Source of the DNA: Bacteroidota bacterium
GTDB taxonomy: Bacteria; Bacteroidota; Rhodothermia; Rhodothermales; UBA10348
Assembly (NCBI GenBank): GCA_029262775.1
Contig: JAJCYR010000067.1
Coordinates: 1 to 52,144, forward strand
Reading direction: 5' to 3'
DNA length: 52,144 nucleotides
Shown: positions 42,775-52,003 of the stretch, in pieces
Position numbering within the stretch: position 1 is the stretch's first letter
Layout of the letters: every line of letters begins with the position of its first letter
Position numbers and translations under genes: made by a program
The notes under the pieces: generated by a model
Databases searched by the model: none
What the model saw: the letters and a program-made list of their open reading frames with translations, nothing else
What the model was told of the DNA's origin: nothing

Positions 42775-45398
42775 CGGAGGTTCACCTCGATCTCGAACAG
42801 CGGAATCAGGGGGAGTCCCTTCCGGTTCCGGGGCGCGATGATCGGGTCAGATGCATTGAAAGACTGAAAGACAGTGTTCCGCCGGATGGTCGTGTTGAAT
42901 ATATCGATACCGGCCTTCCAGTCCGCATTCCATGCGCGGAATCTGTACGACGTATGAACATCCGCACGAAAGTAATTGGGCAGCCGACCGTTGTTATCCT
43001 CCGGTACATGCAGGATCAGTGTGGTCTCTCCGGTGGCTGGATGGGTCGATACGAAGCGGCCGGTGGGCTCCGTCACGGGAAAGCCCGATCTCCAGAGCGT
43101 AGAAATTCCCCATAACCACGCGCCCGAGGCACGCTGCACCACGACCGATGCGTTCCGGGGCGTGTCAAACCGGGCTGGCCGCCAGGGTGCCCCGTCCGGA
43201 TCTTCGGGCCGGTCCTCGGTGCGGGAACGGGTGAACGATGCCACAATCCGCCACCGGACATGCTGGTAATCCAGCCCCAGTTCAAGCCCGCGTGATCGCT
43301 CGTTCCCGGATACATACTGCGCCAGGAGGCCCGAGACCTCGATGCCGGACCCCAGTAATTCATCGCGGGCCTGGAACCCGTTGTCCGGCAGCAGCACGTT
43401 CCGGCTGCGCCGCACGTAGACATCGGTCGTGAGCGTGAGCCCCCGGATGGGCTGGTACTCGAGACCCGTTGTCAATTGACCAGAGCGTGACGGCGGTACT
43501 GCGCTGTCGGCCGGCACCCAGCGGCTGGATACCAGGTCGTAGAGGCGGGCCTGGCGGTCCTGGATCCGCTGCAGGTATTGGACCTGGGTAGTGGCGGCGG
43601 CCCGAAGTGACAACCGCTCCGGATGTACGACAAACTGGGCATTCAGGCGCGGTGCCGCCCGCAGATAGCGCCCCCCGCCAAAATAGCTGACACGGACGCC
43701 GGGAAGAACGCGCCATCTCGGCGTGGGGCGCCACAGGTCCTGGATGTAGGCAGCAATTTCGGGGCGCTCCACTTCAATCTGCTCATCTATGATTTCGTCG
43801 AAACCCGGGGAATAGGTCAGCAGTGCGTTCACGTCAGAATGGAAGCGCCGCTCCACCCACTGGGCGCCAAAACGGATGTGGTGGCGCAGGGAGAGGTACC
43901 AGTCCATGTCGGCCCGGAGCCCCAGGTCCTGCACACTGACCTGGTAGGAGGATGCCACCGAGGCCGTCTGTGTGGGCCGGATAAAGGTCCCTTCTTCGGC
44001 ATCGTACCTGGATTCGTACAGGATGGTGGTCAGGAAGAGGCGCTCCGAGAGCAGGCGTTGGAAGCGGGCACTCACCAGGCGGTTACCCCAGGACTGGTCC
44101 ACCTCGAAAAACAGGTCCGCCGGTCGCAGGAAAGAAGAAAAATCGAGCGAGACGTCGAACGGCAGTCGCAGGTCCAGCACATCCCGCCCCGAGTACCAGG
44201 ACAGAGATAGAGATGATTTCTCATCCGGTCGGTAGGAAAACTTGGCACTCCAGTCATAAAAATAATATCCCGTGCGAAGCGTATCTCGCCGGCCCGCGCC
44301 ATCGGACACGGGGTGACGGCTACCGATCAGCCGGTCGATGTAGGACCGCCGACCCGAGAGCATGAACGAGGACCGGGGCGTGACGGGAGTTTCGATCAGA
44401 AAGCGCCCGTGAAGCGCATTGATACCTGCCTGTACGTGCGGCTCGGAGCGCCCTCCGTCGCGCAATTCGGCATCGAGAACCGCCGAGAGGCGCCCCCCGT
44501 ATTCGGCCGGAAATGCACCCCGGTAGAGGTGGATGTCCTTGAAAGTCCCGGTCTGGAAGGTCGATACGAGGCTGAATGCGTGCCAGGGATGATAAATGGG
44601 GACACCATCGATCAGATACAGGTTCTGGTCCGGTCCCGATCCCCGGATCATGAGTCCACCCGTGGCCTCTCCGGCCCGTTCAATTCCCGGGAGCCACCGA
44701 AGCGTCTCCAGAACATCGTTCGAACCCAGCGCACCGGGAAGTTCTCTGAGGTTGGCCGGGGGCATGGATACCAGCCCAGGCGTTGTGTCCAGATCCGCTC
44801 GCAAGGCCGGGGTAGATTCCACGGTCACGCCTTCGACCGTAACGGGTCTCGGCTTGAGGGCCAACGACAGGGCGCGCCCGTCGACCGTGACCAGGGAATC
44901 GACGGTTTCGAAACCGAGATAGGAGCCTACAAGCCGGCGTTTACCGGAGGTTACACCGGGCAGGGCAAAATATCCGGCCTCGTTTGTGACCGCGCCAGCG
45001 CCCATTTCGGGTAGCTGCACGTGCGCGCCGATGAGGCTTTCTCCGGACGTCGCATCGACCACAAAACCGCTCAGGACGTGACTTCGAATGCGTTTCGGGT
45101 CGGTCAGCAGGGGAATCAGCACGAACTGGCTGCGGGAAATTTCCTGGACTCTGAAGGGCAGATCGGAGAGGAGGCAGACCAGGGCATCGCGTGTGCTTGA
45201 ACCCTCGTAGGCACACGTCGTGGTCCATTTTTCGACCTGCGTACGGCTGAAGACCACGTCGACGCCCGACTGGACCGTGAAACGGGAGAGGGCTTCCGTG
45301 AGGGGGGCCTGTTGCTCGTTGACACGGTACGACTGAGCCAGCGCGTCAGTGGAGCCGGCAACACAGAGCAGGTGGAATATGATAACGACGCGGTACAC
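42771..45398 (-). CDS. TonB-dependent outer-membrane receptor with STN and carboxypeptidase-regulatory-like domains
   Basis: 875 residues: signal peptide (to about ALAQ, residue 22), STN/secretin-like domain (about 23-95, LTEALSRFTVQSGVDVVFS), carboxypeptidase-regulatory-like domain (about 107-190, SGFVVDATSGESLIGAHVQL), plug (LRELPGALGSNDVLETLRWL, GLMIRGSGPDQNLYLIDGVP) and a 22-strand-type barrel to the end (IPLFEIEVNLR). The STN domain fits FecA-like signalling to the FecR gene 53 bp upstream. The start is GTG. The ligand is unknown. Four genes sigma, FecR, receptor and DUF4249 form one module. Confidence 0.94.
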   Translation of the reverse strand: MYRVVIIFHLLCVAGSTDALAQSYRVNEQQAPLTEALSRFTVQSGVDVVFSRTQVEKWTTTCAYEGSSTRDALVCLLSDLPFRVQEISRSQFVLIPLLTDPKRIRSHVLSGFVVDATSGESLIGAHVQLPEMGAGAVTNEAGYFALPGVTSGKRRLVGSYLGFETVDSLVTVDGRALSLALKPRPVTVEGVTVESTPALRADLDTTPGLVSMPPANLRELPGALGSNDVLETLRWLPGIERAGEATGGLMIRGSGPDQNLYLIDGVPIYHPWHAFSLVSTFQTGTFKDIHLYRGAFPAEYGGRLSAVLDAELRDGGRSEPHVQAGINALHGRFLIETPVTPRSSFMLSGRRSYIDRLIGSRHPVSDGAGRRDTLRTGYYFYDWSAKFSYRPDEKSSLSLSWYSGRDVLDLRLPFDVSLDFSSFLRPADLFFEVDQSWGNRLVSARFQRLLSERLFLTTILYESRYDAEEGTFIRPTQTASVASSYQVSVQDLGLRADMDWYLSLRHHIRFGAQWVERRFHSDVNALLTYSPGFDEIIDEQIEVERPEIAAYIQDLWRPTPRWRVLPGVRVSYFGGGRYLRAAPRLNAQFVVHPERLSLRAAATTQVQYLQRIQDRQARLYDLVSSRWVPADSAVPPSRSGQLTTGLEYQPIRGLTLTTDVYVRRSRNVLLPDNGFQARDELLGSGIEVSGLLAQYVSGNERSRGLELGLDYQHVRWRIVASFTRSRTEDRPEDPDGAPWRPARFDTPRNASVVVQRASGAWLWGISTLWRSGFPVTEPTGRFVSTHPATGETTLILHVPEDNNGRLPNYFRADVHTSYRFRAWNADWKAGIDIFNTTIRRNTVFQSFNASDPIIAPRNRKGLPLIPLFEIEVNLR

Positions 45399-45451
45399 GG
45401 AGCCTTATAGACTCCGTTCCGGGGGGCGTTCCTGGAAGGTCCCCCAGCGTA

Positions 45452-46621
45452 CTACCCGGCGGCAGATTCTCTTCGGACCAGGCGGTACACGGGCTGCCTA
45501 TCCGGCAGCTCGAGGTCGGCACCGAGGGCGGCTGCCACGATGGTCAGGATCTCACCGACCGGTTGGTCGCGGTCGAACGTGCCCGTAAGGGTCTCGTCGC
45601 GCAGGGAGTCTTGAACGTCTATATCCACGTTGTAGGCGGATTCGAGGGCCACGGCGACCGAATCGATCGGGGTATCCCGGAAAATGAAGAGCCCCGTCCA
45701 CATGAGCGGATCCAGACCTGCCGGCGTGATGTCCGGCGCGTTCACGGCCGTTGGCGTCACGCGGGCTGCCTCTCCGGCTACGAGGAGCACATCCGTCCCG
45801 GTGCCGAGGGGACGCACGTGAACGCGCCCCGAAAGGACGGTAACGTGCGTACCTGCATTACCCGATTCCACGCCGAATTCCGTCCCTGAAACGGTTGTGA
45901 CGGCGTGTTCTGTGGTCACATCGAAGGGGTCTGAATGCGCGACTACATCGAAAAAACCTTTGCCTGTCAGGAATACGCGACGCGTAGAACTTTCCTGCCA
46001 TGACAGGTCGGCAGGTCCGGCCAGCAGTACCGTTGAACCGTCGGCCAGTTGAACGGTCCGTGTGGCGCCCTCCGGCACGGCAATACGCAGCGTATCGGGA
46101 GCGCGCAGCAGGAACAGGGCCGCTACGACGATGAGCACCACCGAGGCCGCCGCCGTCCACATGAGGGCTGGGCGCCCGGCTGGGCGCAGCCGTCCCGGTG
46201 CCGCTGGTGTAGGCGGTGCTGGCGTGCGCAGGGCCCGGGTCCGCGCGCGTGCCTGTGCATCTTCCGGCCACATGTCCTGGAAAGCCCGGGCATCGGCCGC
46301 GATACGGCTCAGAAGGGCGTTTACCGACGGGTGATGTCTGCGCACGGGTTCCAGTGCCTTCTGCACGTCGCGTACGCGGGACAACTCCGCCACGTCCGCA
46401 TCGCCCAGAAGTTCAGCCTCGAACAGGGCCACGGCAATCAGGTCTCCGGTAGGCGGAAGGCTGCTCGTGACGGTTTCGGCGGTGCGCTCGCATACCGATG
46501 CCCATAGGCGCGTCTGTTCCAGAAGGACCGGATCATTGGTCAGGGCGCGGCGAAGCGCTAAGCGTGCCTCGCCCGACGGCGCTTCCTCCCGGAGAGATAT
46601 GTGGGTCGTGGGATCCATCAT
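45452..46621 (-). CDS. FecR-family anti-sigma/regulator
   Basis: 389 residues. A cytoplasmic N-terminal part (about 1-150, Asp/Ala/Leu-rich helices) precedes a single membrane helix (about 152-174, MWTAAASVVLIVVAALFLL), the periplasmic FecR domain (EGATRTVQLADGSTVLLAGP, GTEFGVESGNAGTHVTVLSG) and an STN-like C-terminal domain (RDTPIDSVAVALESAYNVDI). It holds the sigma factor and relays the receptor's signal. Start at the ATG-ATG at 46621, 11 bp after the sigma stop. Two Met starts are possible, one codon apart. Confidence 0.93.
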   Translation of the reverse strand: MMDPTTHISLREEAPSGEARLALRRALTNDPVLLEQTRLWASVCERTAETVTSSLPPTGDLIAVALFEAELLGDADVAELSRVRDVQKALEPVRRHHPSVNALLSRIAADARAFQDMWPEDAQARARTRALRTPAPPTPAAPGRLRPAGRPALMWTAAASVVLIVVAALFLLRAPDTLRIAVPEGATRTVQLADGSTVLLAGPADLSWQESSTRRVFLTGKGFFDVVAHSDPFDVTTEHAVTTVSGTEFGVESGNAGTHVTVLSGRVHVRPLGTGTDVLLVAGEAARVTPTAVNAPDITPAGLDPLMWTGLFIFRDTPIDSVAVALESAYNVDIDVQDSLRDETLTGTFDRDQPVGEILTIVAAALGADLELPDRQPVYRLVRRESAAG

Positions 46622-46632
46622 ACAGAAAGCCG

Positions 46633-47175
46633 TTACGACACCTGGGAAAGTAACAGGATGAGTGCTGCCAGCAGGTCGCGCAGTTTTTCGAAGGCCCGCT
46701 TGACCTGCATTTTTACGGCGGCTTCGGAGGAATTGACCACGTCGGCAATTTCTGTGTACTTGAAACCGAGTTCGCGCAGTTCAATGATGCGCCGGGCAAG
46801 GGGAGTCAGTCCGGCGAGGGCCCGGTCCAGGTCAATCCGGTCGCCGGCGCGATCCGGCTTGACGGCGGGTCCAAAGGGCTCCAGGATGTCATACAGCGTC
46901 TCGCGCGCCGAGTAGCGGCCCCGGTAGAAATCCTGGAGTTCATAGAGTGCGCCCTTCATGGCGAATGCCTTCAGCCGCGACACGTCCTGCAGGTCGCCGA
47001 TGCTCCGGTGTACGCGAATCAGGCTGTTCTGGACCAGGTCATCGATCTCCGTGCGGTGGCCTATGCGGCGCGTGAAGTAGCCGCGCATGATGGGCTCCAG
47101 ACCCCGCAGTACGGCGTCGACGGCCGTCTGGTCCCCATCTTTTGCCCGCTGCACGAGTGCATTGCTGAACTCCAT
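46633..47175 (-). CDS. ECF-type RNA polymerase sigma factor
   Basis: 180 residues. Region 2 is seen in MRGYFTRRIGHRTEIDDLVQ and NSLIRVHRSIGDLQDVSRLK; region 4 in LTPLARRIIELRELGFKYTE and IADVVNSSEAAVKMQVKRAF. It likely directs transcription of the FecR/receptor genes downstream. I take the ATG at 47175, 5 bp after the pheA stop; a TTG at 47184 overlapping that stop is in frame. The C-terminus carries a hydrophobic tail (LLAALILLLSQ), uncommon for a soluble sigma factor and possibly a contact for FecR. Confidence 0.9.
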   Translation of the reverse strand: MEFSNALVQRAKDGDQTAVDAVLRGLEPIMRGYFTRRIGHRTEIDDLVQNSLIRVHRSIGDLQDVSRLKAFAMKGALYELQDFYRGRYSARETLYDILEPFGPAVKPDRAGDRIDLDRALAGLTPLARRIIELRELGFKYTEIADVVNSSEAAVKMQVKRAFEKLRDLLAALILLLSQVS

Positions 47176-47180
47176 ACGTC

Positions 47181-48050
47181 TCAACCACCGGGCATGCTGT
47201 CCCAGGTCGGGCCTTCCACGTAGGATCCGAGGACGGTGACATAGGCGGCAATCTCTTCCAGGTGGCGCAGCGCGTTCATGACGGCCTCTCCCTGTGCGTC
47301 CCCGGCCAGATCAAGGTGGAAAATGTACTTGCCGGGGCTACCCACGAGCGGACGGCTCTCGATTTTGAGCAGGTCAATGTCCCGTAGCGCGAAAACGGCA
47401 AGGCTCTTGAACAGGCTGCCGGGAATATTTTCGCTCTGAGCGAAAAGAAGACTGGTTTTGGGTGATCCTGAGGTGGCTTCCGGGGGAAGACCGTCGAGGC
47501 ATGGATCATTCTGCCGGGAAAGTGCCAGAAAACGGGTATAATTGAGCGTATTGCTTTCAATATTCTCCGCTAACAGGGAGAGTGTATATTCGCTGGCGGC
47601 ACGTCGACTGGCGATGGCGGCGTGGGCGGGATTGGCTGCCCGCGCGACGTCCCGTGCGGCTCCAGCCGTGTCGTAGGCGGGCGTGACGCGGGCATGCGGG
47701 AGCGACTTCTTCAGGAAATCGCGGCACTGGCCGAGCGCCTGGGGGTGGGAGAAAACTGCCGAGATGTCGCTCAGCGAGATGCCGGGAAGGCCGAGTAGCT
47801 GGTGGCGAATGCGGAGTTTGCCTTCAGCCACAATGGTGACGTCGTGTTCGCGGAGCAGGTCGTAGTTACGGAGCACACTTCCGTGGAGCGAGTTTTCGAT
47901 GGGAATGACCGCCCGGTCGCATTTTTCGGAAGACAGCGCGTCGAAGACGTCATCGAACTCCGGAAACGGTACCATCGTGGCTTCTGGATAGAAGGCGGCC
48001 GCAGCCTCTTCACTGTAGGCCCCAATTTCCCCCTGGAAGGCAATGCGCAT
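47181..48050 (-). CDS. pheA: Prephenate dehydratase with ACT domain
   Basis: Converts prephenate to phenylpyruvate in phenylalanine synthesis. The start at 48050 gives 289 residues beginning MRIAFQGEIGAYSEEAA, the standard N-terminus. Catalytic-domain signs include AVIPIENSLHGSV, FSHPQALGQC and NYTRFLAL; the ACT regulatory domain starts at KTSLLFA and has IESRPLVG, the Phe-binding motif. There is no chorismate mutase domain. A longer frame runs upstream through the argS gap and end, but without family similarity. It precedes the sigma gene by 5 bp. Confidence 0.95.
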   Translation of the reverse strand: MRIAFQGEIGAYSEEAAAAFYPEATMVPFPEFDDVFDALSSEKCDRAVIPIENSLHGSVLRNYDLLREHDVTIVAEGKLRIRHQLLGLPGISLSDISAVFSHPQALGQCRDFLKKSLPHARVTPAYDTAGAARDVARAANPAHAAIASRRAASEYTLSLLAENIESNTLNYTRFLALSRQNDPCLDGLPPEATSGSPKTSLLFAQSENIPGSLFKSLAVFALRDIDLLKIESRPLVGSPGKYIFHLDLAGDAQGEAVMNALRHLEEIAAYVTVLGSYVEGPTWDSMPGG

Positions 48051-48094
48051 GGCAGCTTTATTTATGGTCTCAGGGACCCAGCATGGACAGGTCC

Positions 48095-49798
48095 CTACAT
48101 GGAATCGGGCGCGGAAATGCCGAGCACCGTGAGTCCGTTTTTCAACACGATACGCGTCGCTGAGGCCAGCTGCAATCGGGCGGTGGCCAACGCCTCGTCC
48201 TGGCCAATAATGCGGCATTCCCCATAGAATTTTGAAAAGGAGGTGGCGGTTTCGCGAAGCCACGTAGCCAGTTTCTGTGGTTCGGTCAATTCGGCAGCCA
48301 GGTGAATGGCTTCCGGAAACCCCAGAAGCTGCTTGATGAGGGCGGTCTCGGTAGCATGTGAAAGCAGTGACAGATTTGCCTCCTCGTTGGCACGCAGCCC
48401 GGTTTCCTCCGCTTTACGCAGGATCGATGCAATGCGTGCGTGCGCATACTGCAGGTAGAATACCGGATTTTTTTCGGATGCTTCCCGGGCCAGATCGAGA
48501 TCAAATTCGAGGTGCGTGTTGGCCGAGCGCATGAGGAAGAAGAAGCGGGTCACATCTTCTCCCACCTCGTCCATGAGTTCGTCGAGCGTGACATAGGTCG
48601 CCTTGCGCGTGCTCATTTTGACCGGTTCACCGCTGCGTACGAGCGTGACGAACTGGTAGATCAGGACCGAGATGCGCGAGGCGTCGTAGCCGAGCGCTTC
48701 AACGCCGCTCAACACGTCGGGGAACGTGGCAATGTGATCTGCGCCAAAAATATCCACAATCCGGTCAAACCCGCGTTCAATCTTGTTCACGTGGTATCCG
48801 ATATCCGGAAGCCGATAGGTCGGCTCCCCGGATGATTTCACGAGCACGGTGTCCTGTTCCTTGCCGAACTGCGTGGTCCTGAACCAGACCGCACCATCCT
48901 TGTCGTAGGCGAGATCCAATTTCCGGAGTGCCTCCACAATATCCCAGATGGCACCCGAGTCGTAGAGCGTCCTTTCATTGAAATAGCTGTTCATACGGAT
49001 TCCGAGGCGCTCAAGCGTGGCTTCGATCTCCGCAAAAATGGCTTTTTCGGCCGCCCTCTTGCAGATGTCGGCGGGCGAGAGATCGGCGAGTTCAAGTCCC
49101 GCCACGGCGCCCTCATCCAGAAGGCTGTCCCCGTATTCTTCGAACACCTTCGTGGCTATATCCGCAATGTAGTCGCCCAGGTAGCCATCTTCTGGAAAGG
49201 AATCCGGTACGTTGACGCCATCAATGGTCCTGGTCGGCACATTGGGCCTTGCTATGGCCTCGTACCGGGCCCGTACCGATTCCCCGAGGACACGCATTTG
49301 CCGTCCTGCGTCGTTGAAGTAATATTCCCGTGTGACGTCGAAGCCCGTCCATTCCAGCAGTGTGGCCACCGTGTCGCCCAAGACCGCATTGCGGCCGTGT
49401 CCGACCGTCAGTGGTCCTGTCGGGTTGGCACTGACAAATTCCACCAAAGCACGCTGTCCCGCCCCGTACTGCGTCCGGCCGAATGCCCCACCTTCAGCGA
49501 GGAGATTCCCGAGCTGGGTGTGCAGCCACGTGTCGGCAAAGCGGAAGTTGATGAAGCCCGAGCCAGCCACTTCCACGCTGGCGATGAGATCCGGCTCCGT
49601 TACCATGTGCTGCGTAATACTCTCTGCGATCTGCCGAGGCGCCCGGCGGAAGTGCCGCGCAAGCTGGAGCGCGGCATTCGTCGAGAGGTCCCCGTGCTCC
49701 GGATGGGCCGGCACCTCGAATTCGGGCTTGAAGCCTTCGGGAGCGCCCCCAAGCGCGTCCAGGGCGGCAAGGAGTTGTCGGGTGAGCGTGTCGTGCAT
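48095..49798 (-). CDS. argS: Arginyl-tRNA synthetase
   Basis: Charges tRNA-Arg. The 567-residue class I enzyme has the N-terminal Add-1 domain (HPEHGDLSTNAALQLAR), the HIGH-type motif in SANPTGPLTVGHGRNAVLGD, the FDRIVDIFGADHIATF segment, the KMSKS-equivalent VKMSTRKATYVTLDEL and a C-terminal DALR anticodon domain. Length is normal. It is the first gene of the long minus-strand block, divergent from the DUF4159 gene across 153 bp in which I see no convincing promoter. Confidence 0.97.
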   Translation of the reverse strand: MHDTLTRQLLAALDALGGAPEGFKPEFEVPAHPEHGDLSTNAALQLARHFRRAPRQIAESITQHMVTEPDLIASVEVAGSGFINFRFADTWLHTQLGNLLAEGGAFGRTQYGAGQRALVEFVSANPTGPLTVGHGRNAVLGDTVATLLEWTGFDVTREYYFNDAGRQMRVLGESVRARYEAIARPNVPTRTIDGVNVPDSFPEDGYLGDYIADIATKVFEEYGDSLLDEGAVAGLELADLSPADICKRAAEKAIFAEIEATLERLGIRMNSYFNERTLYDSGAIWDIVEALRKLDLAYDKDGAVWFRTTQFGKEQDTVLVKSSGEPTYRLPDIGYHVNKIERGFDRIVDIFGADHIATFPDVLSGVEALGYDASRISVLIYQFVTLVRSGEPVKMSTRKATYVTLDELMDEVGEDVTRFFFLMRSANTHLEFDLDLAREASEKNPVFYLQYAHARIASILRKAEETGLRANEEANLSLLSHATETALIKQLLGFPEAIHLAAELTEPQKLATWLRETATSFSKFYGECRIIGQDEALATARLQLASATRIVLKNGLTVLGISAPDSM

Positions 49799-49951
49799 GG
49801 TCCTTCTGATGATGTGGGCGCAGGTCTACTCCGGAACCCCAGAGGCAGATCCGGCCTGCACCGTGTGAAAATCTGCAAGCACGGGCAAACCAAGCGGGCG
49901 GGCATCCGTATGAGGGGCAATCCGTGTCTTCGGTCGGTGTACCCTGTGCCC

Positions 49952-50686
49952 ATGCCAAATATACTTCCGCGCTTTCTGTTCGTTTTCCCCGCGTTCTGCC
50001 TGAGTGCATTCTGCGTGAGTGCGTTCTGCGTGGCCACGCTCGCGCTGGTTCCGTCGGCCGCGAGGGGACAATCGACCCCCCCGGAGTCAGGCAGCATTCC
50101 CATTGCGCGGCTCAAGTATGATGGCGGCGGTGACTGGTACAACGGTCCCCAGTCCGTACCCAATCTGCTCGCCTTCGTCCGCCAGAACACGCTGCTCGAT
50201 ATCAAGCTTGAAGAAGAGGTGGTGGAGCCGGACAGCGATCTGCTCTTTTCCTACCCGTATATTTACATGACAGGGCACGGGAATGTGCGCTTCTCCTCCG
50301 TGGAGGCGGACGCCCTGCGGCGGTACCTCGAGCAGGGAGGATTCCTGCATGTCAATGACGACTACGGACTCGACCCGCATCTCCGCCGGGAAATGGCGAA
50401 GGTGTTTCCGGATCGGGAGTTCGTGGAACTGCCGTTTTCCCACCCGATCTACCATATACATTTCGAGTTTCCAAGCGGACTGCCGAAGATCCATGAGCAC
50501 GACAATGGAGTGCCCCAGGGATTCGGAATTCTGGACGATGCAGGCCGGGTCATGATTTTTTACAGTTACGAGTCGGATATTGGCGACGGCTGGGATCCGC
50601 CCGGCGTGCACAACGATCCCCCCGAAAAACGATTACAGGCACTGCAGATGGGGACGAACATCCTTGTCTATGCCATGACACACTGA
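49952..50686 (+). CDS. Secreted DUF4159 protein
   Basis: 244 residues. The ATG at 49952 gives a good signal peptide (about 1-35, ending PSAARGQ). The mature part is a DUF4159 domain, an alpha/beta fold related to glutamine amidotransferases (PIARLKYDGGGDWYNGPQSV, YPYIYMTGHGNVRFSSVEAD, LRRYLEQGGFLHVNDDYGLD), with many His/Asp residues but no catalytic Cys triad. The signal peptide is partly built of a threefold 15-bp repeat. It stands 9 bp before glyA. Function unknown; the fold echoes the amidotransferase-like domains in the exopolysaccharide locus. Longer upstream starts run antisense through argS. Confidence 0.85.
   Translation: MPNILPRFLFVFPAFCLSAFCVSAFCVATLALVPSAARGQSTPPESGSIPIARLKYDGGGDWYNGPQSVPNLLAFVRQNTLLDIKLEEEVVEPDSDLLFSYPYIYMTGHGNVRFSSVEADALRRYLEQGGFLHVNDDYGLDPHLRREMAKVFPDREFVELPFSHPIYHIHFEFPSGLPKIHEHDNGVPQGFGILDDAGRVMIFYSYESDIGDGWDPPGVHNDPPEKRLQALQMGTNILVYAMTH
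49991..50035. repeat. Three 15-bp tandem units in the DUF4159 signal peptide
   Basis: Units 49991-50005, 50006-50020 and 50021-50035 are near-identical (GCGTTCTGCGTGAGT type) and encode AFCLS, AFCVS, AFCVA. The frame is kept, and the hydrophobic core length would change with copy number. Confidence 0.8.
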
Positions 50687-50695
50687 CGAACGTAC

Positions 50696-52003
50696 ATGAG
50701 CGAATTACAGGAAAAGGATCCGGAGTTGTATGCGGCACTCGAGAACGAGGCTCGGAGGCAGAATGAAGGACTGGAGCTGATTGCATCGGAGAACTTTGTG
50801 TCCCGTCCCGTGCTGGAGGCCATGGGATCGACGCTCACCAACAAGTACGCGGAAGGACTGCCCGGAAAGCGGTACTACGGGGGATGTCAGTACGTGGACG
50901 TGGCCGAGGACCTTGCCCGGCTTCGTGCGCGCAAGCTGTTCGGATGCGACTGGGTCAATGTGCAGCCCCACTCCGGTGCATCGGCCAACGCGGCGGTATA
51001 TCTGGCCTTCATGAAGCCGGGCGATACCTTTCTCGGTCTGGACCTGGCTCACGGCGGTCATCTCACACACGGCTCACCGGTAAACTTTTCGGGTATACTC
51101 TACCGGGCCGAGTACTATGGCGTGGAGCCGGAAGGACCACTCGGAGGCCGCATCGACATGGACCGGGTACGTGATAAAGCCCTGACAGTCCGGCCCAAAA
51201 TGATCTCGATCGGAGCGTCGGCGTACAGCCGGGACTTCGATTATGCCACCTTTCGTTCCATCGCCGACGAGGTGGGAGCGCATTTGTGGATGGATATGGC
51301 GCATACGGCCGGGCTCATTGCCGCGGGCGTGCTCAGCGATCCCATGCCGCACTGCCATGTGGTGACCACGACGACCCACAAGACTCTCCGCGGGCCCAGG
51401 GCCGGCATGATCCTCGTCGGAACGGACTACGAAAATCCGTTTGGGAAGGTAGCGCCCAAGTCCGGTCGCGTGAAGATGATGTCCGAACTGCTCGACTCGG
51501 CGGTGTTTCCAGGCATGCAGGGCGGACCGCTCATGCACGTAATTGCTGCCAAGGCGGTTGCCTTCAAGGAGGCACTCGAACCGTCGTTCACGACGTATGC
51601 CCGGCAGGTTGTCCTGAATGCACAGACCATGGCCCGGTGTTTTGCTGAACGTGGTTATGACGTGATATCGGGAGGCACGGACAATCATCTGGTGCTGCTC
51701 GACCTGCGCAGCAAGGGGTTGACGGGCAAGGCGGCGGAGGCGGCTCTTGAAGTGGCCGATATCACGGTCAACAAGAACATGGTTCCCTTCGATACCGAGA
51801 GCCCATTCGTGACGAGTGGTATCCGGATCGGGACGCCGGCCATGACCACGCGCGGCTTCGACGAAGAAGAGTTTGAAGAGGTGGTGGCCCTCATGGACGA
51901 GGTGCTTCAGGCACCGGGCAATAACGCGGTAGCCACCCGCGTACAGGGCCGTATTCATGAGATGACAGCGTCGCATCCACTGTATGACTTCGTGACGGTC
52001 TAA
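50696..52003 (+). CDS. glyA: Serine hydroxymethyltransferase
   Basis: PLP enzyme interconverting serine and glycine with tetrahydrofolate, feeding one-carbon units and working against or with the glycine cleavage system. The 435 residues have [55 protein letters not shown] and the PLP lysine in [18 protein letters not shown]. The C-terminal [12 protein letters not shown] is typical. Start ATG at 50696. The stop TAA (52001-52003) lies within the left end of the second dispersed repeat, exactly as hisC ends in the first. Confidence 0.98.
   Translation: MSELQEKDPELYAALENEARRQNEGLELIASENFVSRPVLEAMGSTLTNKYAEGLPGKRYYGGCQYVDVAEDLARLRARKLFGCDWVNVQPHSGASANAAVYLAFMKPGDTFLGLDLAHGGHLTHGSPVNFSGILYRAEYYGVEPEGPLGGRIDMDRVRDKALTVRPKMISIGASAYSRDFDYATFRSIADEVGAHLWMDMAHTAGLIAAGVLSDPMPHCHVVTTTTHKTLRGPRAGMILVGTDYENPFGKVAPKSGRVKMMSELLDSAVFPGMQGGPLMHVIAAKAVAFKEALEPSFTTYARQVVLNAQTMARCFAERGYDVISGGTDNHLVLLDLRSKGLTGKAAEAALEVADITVNKNMVPFDTESPFVTSGIRIGTPAMTTRGFDEEEFEEVVALMDEVLQAPGNNAVATRVQGRIHEMTASHPLYDFVTV

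Noticed and set aside
45397..45440. ACGGAG/CTCCGT inverted repeat and GGGGG/CCCCC arms between FecR and the receptor gene
   Set aside because: Arms are short, with loops of 9 and about 14 bases and no T-run; too weak to call a terminator or operator.
48051..48263. N-terminal extension of pheA
   Set aside because: It runs through the gap and the end of argS in another frame; family proteins begin at MRIAFQGE.
49799..49951. tRNA or small RNA between argS and the DUF4159 gene
   Set aside because: No cloverleaf arms or clear promoter/terminator could be found in the 153 bp.
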